Positions 56,528 through 64,000 of a stretch of 64,000 nt of DNA are shown here, piece after piece. The notes under the pieces are model-generated. The model was given only the letters and a program-made list of their open reading frames with translations, did no database searches and was not told where the DNA came from. The position numbers and the translations under genes are program-made. Every line of letters starts with the position of its first letter. Within the stretch, counting starts at the first letter, position 1. Source of the DNA: Elephas maximus indicus (Eukaryota; Chordata; Mammalia; Proboscidea; Elephantidae); NCBI RefSeq assembly GCF_024166365.1, contig NC_064830.1, positions 92,682,968 through 92,746,967 on the forward strand, written 5' to 3'.

Positions 56528-57085
56528 CACTCATTCATTCCTTCATTCACTCATACAGCCAGTAAGTGTTTATTGAGCCCTGTGGAGTGTGAGGCCCACT
56601 ATTTAAGTGCTGGGGATACAACAGAGAACAAAACTGATGCTGACTCCACCTCATGGAACTCCCATTCTAGAAGGGAGGCAGATAACACAACATGGTAAGT
56701 GTTTTGACAAAGAAGTACTGGGTGACATGGAAGCACATTGGAGAATTATATAACCTGAACTTGGAATCTGTCAGAGACTTATTGGAAGAAGTAACATCTC
56801 AGGTGAGATCTGAAGGAACAAGCATCAGCCTGGTGAAATGCTGGGGGGAAGCGTTCCAGAGAAAAGCGTGCAGGAAGGTCTGCTGGTGAGGGAGCAGAGT
56901 GAATGAAGCTGGAAGATGTCCAGTGTTGTCAGGAAGTAGAGCATGTGGAGGGTGGCAGGGAAGGGGGCAGGGAAGAAGGGACCAGGCCAAATACGTTCTG
57001 ACTGGATCCTAAGGACAACAGGAAACCACTGAAGAATTTTAAGTTGGGGAGAATGATCTGAGCAGCTTCGTAGTTTATCATTTCC
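56528..57085 (-). mobile_element. Ancient LINE (L2-type) antisense fragment
   Basis: 'CATGGAACTCCCATTCTAGA', 'AGCGTTCCAGAGAAAAGCGT' and 'AGGAAACCACTGAAGAATTT' match the ancient repeat over 550 bp. Confidence 0.55.
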
Positions 57086-57239
57086 CTCAGAAACCAAGGC
57101 TCCAGTAATGAAGGGGTATCCGTCCAACGATTCGTCACATTTGGGGCAGATGTGGTAAAAGAGTAAGCATGTCCAAGGTACAACAATTGGTTTTATTTGC
57201 TTGGAGAAACAGAGGGAGAAGGAGAGTCAGGAACAGGAG

Positions 57240-57805
57240 GAGGAAGCTGAATATGTGGCTAATTGCCTCCCATGAACAACTTCCCCCTTTTCCATGAGAC
57301 CAGAAGAACTGGATGGTGCCTGGCTGCCACGACTGGACATTTTGATCAAAGATTCTATAGAAGGATCCTGATCAAAAGGGGGGAAATGCACAATAGAATT
57401 TCAAATTTTCACAGAATCCAGGCTTTCTGGAGCCATGGAGGCTGGATGAACCCTTGAAACTATTGTCCTCAGATAATCTTTAAATCTTAACCCCAAAATA
57501 CCCCCTGTAGTCTCCTTTAAACCAAATAATACTTTAACTTAATAAAGATTGTCTGCCTTGAGCATTGTGCTCTCTCAAGATCTGTCTATGTGGGATCAAA
57601 CTGACAAGAGCAACTTAAAAGATTAGGGGGCAGTGAGTTTACGTTAACGGGGGAGGAACAACTTGGAAAAGGAGGGTGAGAATGGTTGTACAACTTGAAG
57701 AATGTAATCAATGTCACTGAATTGTACATGTAGAAATGGCTGAATTGGCGTATGTTCTGCCATGTATATTCTCAACAACAAAAATAAATTAAATTAAAAT
57801 AATGA
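57240..57805 (+). mobile_element. Lineage-specific L1 3' end
   Basis: Shares 'AGAACTGGATGGTGCCTGGC' wording with 61530 ('AAACTAAATGGTGCCCGGCT'). Ends in an AT-rich tail ('AAATAAATTAAATTAAAATA'). Confidence 0.7.
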
Positions 57806-59300
57806 GTAAGCATGTGAATTCTGTCTTTTTCCCCCTTGTGAGTCAAGAAGGTTTCCAAGAGGCGCAGTGAGCATAATGAACAATAAAGCTAGGTGTGACT
57901 ATGGGGGGCTTCGATGGGAGTTGCTAGTCCTGGATCTGAGGAGAAAAACAGTCTTGTGGATCAAAGACAGAGGTACTGGGGCTGCTGTTTCTACAAAGAT
58001 GACTTTGGGACGAACACTCATAAAGAAACATCCCCCTCTTGTGGCCTTTCTGGGTATTGCTACCTAAGATACGCAAAGGTGGGCTGTGTGTGTTCACCAA
58101 CACAAGGTTAAGAGGACCTTCTCTTGGTTCTCATTCTGAAAACCAGATGAATTATATCAGGGGCTGCATGCTGCTTAGGGACCCAAGAGGGTTCCTCTCC
58201 TTTTTTCTAGAGAAGTCTGAATATATGAAGGAAAATGTATACGTATGCTTAGAAAAAAAAAAAATGCTAGAAAGACACACTCAAACGTTACCAGTGGTTG
58301 ATTCTGGAATAAGTGACTAAATGTTTTTCATTTTATTTATATATATGTTTTCTGCTGTGGGCATACAATACTTTTCCTAATAAGAAGTAAATGTACTGAT
58401 TTTTTTTTTTTTTAAGAACAGAACAGAAATGTATAGGACTAAGGGGGAGGACAAGTGGCTATCGTGAAAGCCGAGCGGCCCCTTCCAAACCTGGGGCAGC
58501 ACCAACCTGGCTGGTAATAAAAGCCATGCATGGAGGCCTGTGTCTGGGGACCGTGCCTCCTGAAGGACCCTCTCCCTGTGGCACTTCTCGGGAGTCACGT
58601 GCTTCACGGCCCCCTTCAGCTCACACACGCCCCAGCAGCTGCTCCTGCCCCATGGCCTTGGCACCCCCTGCCCCTTGGTCTTTTTTTCATGAGCTCACCT
58701 TTCTCTCACTGAAGTAACACCCTCCTGACTTGGTCACACAAGTGGGCCTGGCTGGCAGGTTTGGTATGATCGGAAGTCCAGTTCTGGACTGAGTCTGAAA
58801 GCTGCTGAGGCAGAGCTAAAGCCGTGGAATTGGGGTGAGGGTGGGCTCTCCCTGGTGTTAGAAGGTCACTCTGATAGGGCAAAGGGGAGTGTAGATACGT
58901 AGCCACTCACATTAGCCTTACTGGTCTCACAATCCTGGCTCTGCTCTGGCAAGACCCCAAATGCATTCAGAATAGATTCCTTTACAGTGAAGCTAACTGA
59001 GGAAAACCCCAGGGACCCAGACTTGAAAAAAAATAAGTGGCTGAAATCACATCCTTTGCAGTGTCTGATGTGGAGGGTTGCAGAGAGGGTGTCCAAGTCC
59101 TGTGATGTACAAAAGATGGGATGGAGGGAGCAGTGACAAAGTGGCACTCATGAGCTGGGAGCAACACCAGAGCAAATTCCCCAGCCCCTTTCTCCCATCC
59201 TACCACCAGAGGTTGTGGAAAGGGAAGGTGAGATATCAGAGTCTTAATCAGGCTAGCATTAAAGTCAAGTTCTTGACAATGCATGCATCCAGAGTGAGTC
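57806..59300. other. Unassigned; old repeat at 58200-58390
   Basis: 58200-58390 resembles an old repeat 3' end ('CGTTACCAGTGGTTGATTCT'). 58430-58720 is GC-richer with frames on both strands but no domain. Confidence 0.35.
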
Positions 59301-59482
59301 AAGGACTTTATTCTTGGAGGTGGGTGACTGGAGTCCAGGACAGAGCTCCCCTGCCCCCAGCCTGAGCCTGCCTTTAGACATGGCCTTGGTAGGCTGGCCT
59401 CTGGCTGCTCTCAGTACCATAAGCTCCTCAAAGCCACTGCTGTCCTTTAGCTGGGGCCTCTTCTTCCTTCGAGGCTGTGGCG
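59301..59482 (-). other. Candidate short last exon with poly-A signal (tentative)
   Basis: On the minus strand an acceptor-like tract (TTTCTGTGTCCTCTTCC.. CCACAG, ending about 59483) is followed by three possible short frames. One ends in SKEEEAPAKGQQWL and TGA. About 130 bases on lies AATAAA (minus strand, about 59308-59313). This order is what a short terminal exon with a brief 3' UTR would show. No protein family is recognised and upstream exons are not seen. Confidence 0.2.
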
Positions 59483-59742
59483 CCAGTGGAGGGCCATGGA
59501 AGAGGACACAGAAACAGTAACTTTGTAAAGTCCCTTTCGTTTCAGGCCTCCATCTCTGCCCTGACTCCTTCTTTTTAACATTGATTTTTTTTTTTCAAAA
59601 TTATAAAACAAATTAACCACATTGTAAAATATCTGGAAAATCAAGAAACAAAATTATCCATAGCCTCCCAGCCCCTAACATAATCACTATAATACACGAA
59701 GTGTTTTCTTCCTATTTCAGAGTTTATTTTATATAGTTATAC

Positions 59743-59953
59743 AGGAATCCCTGAGTGTGCAAATGGTTAACTTGCTTGGCTGCCAACTGAAAGGTTGGGG
59801 GTTCAAAGCCACCCAGGGGCACCTCAGAAGAAAGGTTTGGTGATCTACTTCCCAAAAAAAATCAGCCATTGAAAACCCTATGGAGCACAGTTCTAAACTA
59901 CCCTGATACACATGGGATCGCCACGAGTCAGTGACTCCATGGCAACTGGCTTA
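59743..59953 (+). mobile_element. AfroSINE, diverged long subfamily
   Basis: 'GAGTGTGCAAATGGTTAACT', 'GGTTGGGGGTTCAAAGCCAC' and 'GGATCGCCACGAGTCAGTGA'. Same subfamily as 63573-63789. Confidence 0.85.
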
Positions 59954-60084
59954 TAATCATAACGTATGCACAAGTTTTCACTTCATGATTTTTACCTAAC
60001 ATCAGGGCGTACTGCCTTCAAAAAGGTTGGGAATTTCTCTTCTCAGATTATTCTTCCCCTGACAAGAAGACCTAGAACTGCATG

Positions 60085-60560
60085 GTCCGACGTGTCAATT
60101 AGTAGCCACATGTAGCTGCTGAGTACTTGAAATGTGGCTGGTATGAATTGAGATATTCTATAAGTGTATAATGGAAACCCTGGTGGCGTAGTGGTTAAGT
60201 GCTACAGCTGCTAACCAAAAGGTCAGCAGTTCGAATCCACCAGGTGCTCCTTGGAAGCCCTATGGGACAGTTCTACTTTGTCCTATAGGGTTGCTGTGAG
60301 TCGGAATCGACTCAACAGCAATGGAGTTATAAGTGTATAATACACATCAGATTTCAAAGACTAAGTATAAAAAAAGTAAAATATCTCACTAATACTTCTG
60401 AAAAACTGATTACACATTAAAAAGATATTTTGGACAAAGTGGATTAAACGAAAATATGTTAAAATTAATTTTACTTAAGTTTTTTTTTTTTTTTCCAATA
60501 TTGCTACTAGAAAATTTAAAGTTACAAATGTGGTTCAGATTATATTCCTTTTGGAGAGCA
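60085..60560. mobile_element. Old DNA-transposon-like repeat, split by an AfroSINE
   Basis: 'AGTAGCCACATGTAGCTGCT' before and 'CAGATTTCAAAGACTAAGTA' after the SINE are parts of one mammal-wide old repeat. Confidence 0.5.
60173..60328 (+). mobile_element. AfroSINE with perfect 13-bp TSD
   Basis: ATAAGTGTATAAT at 60160-60172 and 60329-60341 bound a well preserved copy ('CCCTGGTGGCGTAGTGGTTA', 'GTGAGTCGGAATCGACTCAA'). Confidence 0.96.
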
Positions 60561-60561
60561 C

Positions 60562-60735
60562 TGATCTAGACCCTGCTAATCAAAGTGTGGGCCACAGACC
60601 AGTGGCATCAACAGTACTTGGGAGAGCTTGTTGGAAATGCAGAATCTCAGGCCCCACCCAGACCAACTGAATCAGTCTGCACTTTTAATGAGATCCCCAG
60701 GTGATTCATACGTAAAGTCTGAGAGTGCTGAGTTA
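60562..60735 (+). mobile_element. MER20/MER5-like hAT fragment
   Basis: 'TCAAAGTGTGGGCCACAGAC', 'GCAGAATCTCAGGCCCCACC' and 'CCCCAGGTGATTCATACGTA' identify the class. Confidence 0.7.
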
Positions 60736-61345
60736 AAATATAGCACCCAATACAGCTACAAGAAAGGCAATAAAAACAATTCCCACCAGGTATGATAGTT
60801 TATGGTTTACAAAATAACTCGGCATTCGTTATTTCATTTGATCTTGAGGGGCATCTTCATATGAACTCAGAGCAGATGCTGTCATTGATGCATGGTCCTG
60901 GAACCTCTCTGGGTCTCTGATGTGTCATATATAAAATCTCTTTTTCTCATTATTACTGGAAAGATTGAATAAGCTACAATGAGCTTTAAACACATGATTT
61001 CTGTTTATAGACATGTGAACAAGAACTCATGCTAGCCCTCTGGACTGTAGTCAGAGGCCTCCCCACTACACCCACTGCTTCTGTGTCTAACCCATGTCAG
61101 TCCCTGTCAGCAAATAATCTTTAGGGGGTGAAAAGGGGAAATCACTAACTAGATAATAAACAAGTGTTAACTTTGGTGAAAGGAAAGACAACACACAATA
61201 TGGGGGAAGTCAGCAGAGCTTGACCAAGGCAAAGTCATAAAAGCTTCTCAGACACGTTCAGACACCTTGAGGAACCAAGTTACTGGGGCTTAGGGGGCCA
61301 TCTAGGTCAAGTGGCATAACATAGGTCATAAAGAAAATGTTCTAC
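60736..61345. other. Unassigned stretch
   Basis: Perhaps MIR-derived at 60790-60960. Nothing coding. Confidence 0.35.
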
Positions 61346-61349
61346 GTCC

Positions 61350-62045
61350 TACTTTGGTGAGTAGCATCTGGGGTCGTAAAAGCTTGAGAGCAGCCATCTA
61401 AAATACATCTATTGGTCCCACCCTGTTTAGAGCAAAGGAGAATGAAGAAAACCAAAGATACAAGGAAAATATCAGTCCAAAGGACTAACGGACCGCATGA
61501 AACATAGCTTCGAGCAGGCTGAGACCAGAAAAACTAAATGGTGCCCGGCTACCACCACCGGCCATTCTGACAGGGATCACAGAGTGGGAGAAAAATGTAG
61601 AACAAAATTCAAATTCACAAAAATAGACCAGACTTGGTGGTCTGACAGAGACTGGAGGAACCCCCGAGACTATGGCCCCTGTACACCCTGCTAACTCAGA
61701 TCTGAAGCCATTCCCAAAGTTCACCTTTCAGCGAAAGATGAGACAGCCCTATAAAACAAAACATTACACAAGTGAAGAAGGTACTTCTTAGTTCAGTCAA
61801 GCATGTGAGACCATATGAGCCAACACCTGCCCAAAAGCAAAGATGAGGAGGCAGGAAAGGACAGGAAACCTGGATGAATGGACATGGGGAATCCGGGGTG
61901 TAAAGGAAAAGGGTGAGAGTGCTCACACATTGTGAGAATTGCAACCAATGTCACAAAACACTTAGTGTATAAATTTCTGAATGAGAAACTAATTTGCGCT
62001 GTAAACTTTCACCTAAAACACACACACACATGCACACACATACAA
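61350..62045 (+). mobile_element. Lineage-specific L1 3' end with (CA)n tail
   Basis: 'AGCCATCTAAAATACATCTA' is the reverse of the UTR block seen at 8356 and 30500. The tail passes into CACACACACACA near 62017-62040. Confidence 0.75.
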
Positions 62046-62654
62046 AAATTCTTTAAATTGCCTTGTGACACTGTCAGCTCTGCCACTCAGGTTTTCTGGG
62101 GTGTGAATCTTTTGTGGGCCTTGCCAGATCTCACATCGGTCTATCTTCAGGACTGGTGGACCTGAAGTGAGGGAGTTACACTTGAGCCTTTGGCTCAGGG
62201 TACTTAGAGTTACGCGGGATCCGATGGGGCAGGCTGTAGTGAACTCTTGAGTTTGACAAGCCACTGCTAAGCCTAAAGCACTCACTGCTCCCGGGGCACA
62301 CACCTCCTCAGAAACAGCTTCACCTCATCTATAGGCCTTCATGGCTCCTTCACTGGTTCTAACCACGGTACTTGCCTATTCCTTCTGAGGTATAAACTGT
62401 TACTATCCCCTCTCACTCCCCTGCTAAGTAAGGCTGACCTGAAGCACCCTCTCCACTGGCCTAGTCATCAGTGGCCACTTAGTAGTGTTCTTCCCGAGGA
62501 ATTTGTGAAATCTTTATGGTGTCTCCTGGCTTCTGAAACTCCTGATAAAATGGGTACAGTTGAGTCAAGGCTATGGGTAGTCTGGTATTTTCCAGGCAGG
62601 GTCCAAAGAAATCATTCCAGGAGCCAAACATGGCACCTCCACATGCCAACTTGC
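62046..62654. other. Unassigned stretch
   Basis: No repeat recognised. It lies downstream of the minus-strand zinc-finger relic and may be its former 3' UTR. Confidence 0.35.
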
Positions 62655-63362
<708 letters not shown>

Positions 63363-63409
63363 AGCATAAGTAGAAAATTCAAATAGTTTGTTTCCTGTAT
63401 AAATAAGGC

Positions 63410-63890
63410 CACCTAAATAAAATCCATGCCTATCATAGGGGATTGATTAAATAAACTATGGTGTATCTACCCTGTGGCATGTAACACAATTAAAAATGAG
63501 ACTGTAGAAGGCTATTTAAGAACCTAAAAAGACTTTTTTTTTTTTTTAAGCAGTTCATAAAACAGTATATATGATAGGTCTCTGGGTGGCTCAAATGGTT
63601 TTCTCTTGGCTACCAACAGAAAGGTTGGCAGTTTGAAGCCACCCACTGGTGCTGTGGAAGAAAGGCCTAGTGGTCCACTTCCATAAGACTACAGCCACTG
63701 GAAACCCGATGGAGTACAGTTCTACTATGAAACACACGGGGTCACCATGAGTCGGAATTGACTCGACGGCAACAGGTTTTTTTTTAAACCAGTATATATA
63801 GTGAGATTGAGTTACTTTCATTTTCTCTTTTGGGACATCTGTATTTTCTAAACGTTTTGTAATGGACATGTATTACATTTATAATAAGGA
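63410..63890. mobile_element. Old repeat split by an AfroSINE
   Basis: 63420-63570 ('GGGGATTGATTAAATAAACT') and 63790-63885 ('TTTTGTAATGGACATGTATT') look like two ends of one old repeat. Confidence 0.4.
63573..63789 (+). mobile_element. AfroSINE, diverged long subfamily, with TSD
   Basis: CAGTATATAT at 63563-63572 and 63790-63799. Body 'GGTTGGCAGTTTGAAGCCAC' and 'CCATGAGTCGGAATTGACTC'. Confidence 0.92.
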
Positions 63891-64000
63891 AAATTCCCCG
63901 AAGTTATTATTTTACAAATCTGGGGAGAGGATGGGGAAAGAGCAGGAGACTGAAGTGGTAGGTAGGATGACAAGAGGGCAAGTCTGAGAAGTTGGGTAAG

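Noticed and set aside
59301..59482. TP53 retrogene fragment (elephants carry many)
   Set aside because: The readable residues do not follow the p53 C-terminus in any frame.

Overview
This window is nuclear DNA from a placental mammal, most likely an elephant or another paenungulate afrotherian. The main evidence is about two dozen copies of a tRNA-derived SINE with the AfroSINE layout: a Pol III A box, a B box, and a tail ending in a 'TATGAGTC..GACTCGACGGCA'-like block. A 2-kb RTE-type LINE shares the end of that tail, and lineage-specific L1 3' ends are present too. Older mammal-wide repeats (MIR, L2, MER20, MLT1/MaLR) are mixed in. There is no bacterial-style gene organisation, no intact protein-coding gene and no CRISPR array. 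|| Layout. 0-1.6 kb: the 3' part of a MaLR endogenous LTR retrotransposon. 1.6-4.6 kb: SINE, L2, a CpG-island-like block (about 2.58-3.16 kb), MER20, MIR. 4.6-6.7 kb: decayed RTE LINE. 6.8-11.7 kb: an unrecognised open frame, AfroSINEs, an L1 3' end, and nested LTRs. 11.9-14.4 kb: a decayed C2H2 zinc-finger last exon with its 3' flank. 14.4-44.6 kb: retrotransposon-dominated, with L1/HAL1 fragments, solo LTRs of two families, AfroSINEs and RTE fragments, often nested. The 36-44 kb part is largely antisense L1. 44.7-47.3 kb: a tRNA-Gly-headed SINE, unassigned sequence and L1. 47.5-49.1 kb: a second decayed zinc-finger exon whose 3' flank matches that of the first. 53.9-54.6 kb: a third, more decayed copy. 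62.6-63.4 kb: a fourth copy on the minus strand. || How it fits together. The four zinc-finger remnants each open with a similar acidic/Asn-rich segment and then degenerate C2H2 fingers. This is the layout of the last coding exon of SCAN- or KRAB-type zinc-finger genes. They look like paralogues from an old local duplication that were later inactivated and pushed apart by transposons. The CpG-rich block near 3 kb could be a promoter for a gene of such a cluster, but no first exon can be fixed from the sequence alone. Many of the LTR and SINE insertions still show target-site duplications, so their order can be worked out. || I looked for an undescribed system and did not find one I can defend. 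The most unusual items are the zinc-finger relic cluster, the tRNA-Gly/RTE-tailed SINE, a tail-to-tail inverted AfroSINE pair, two clean tandem duplications (94 and 68 bp) inside repeats, and one unexplained 128-codon open frame. Repeat family names come from recognised sequence features, not a database search, and boundaries are approximate unless a target-site duplication is given.
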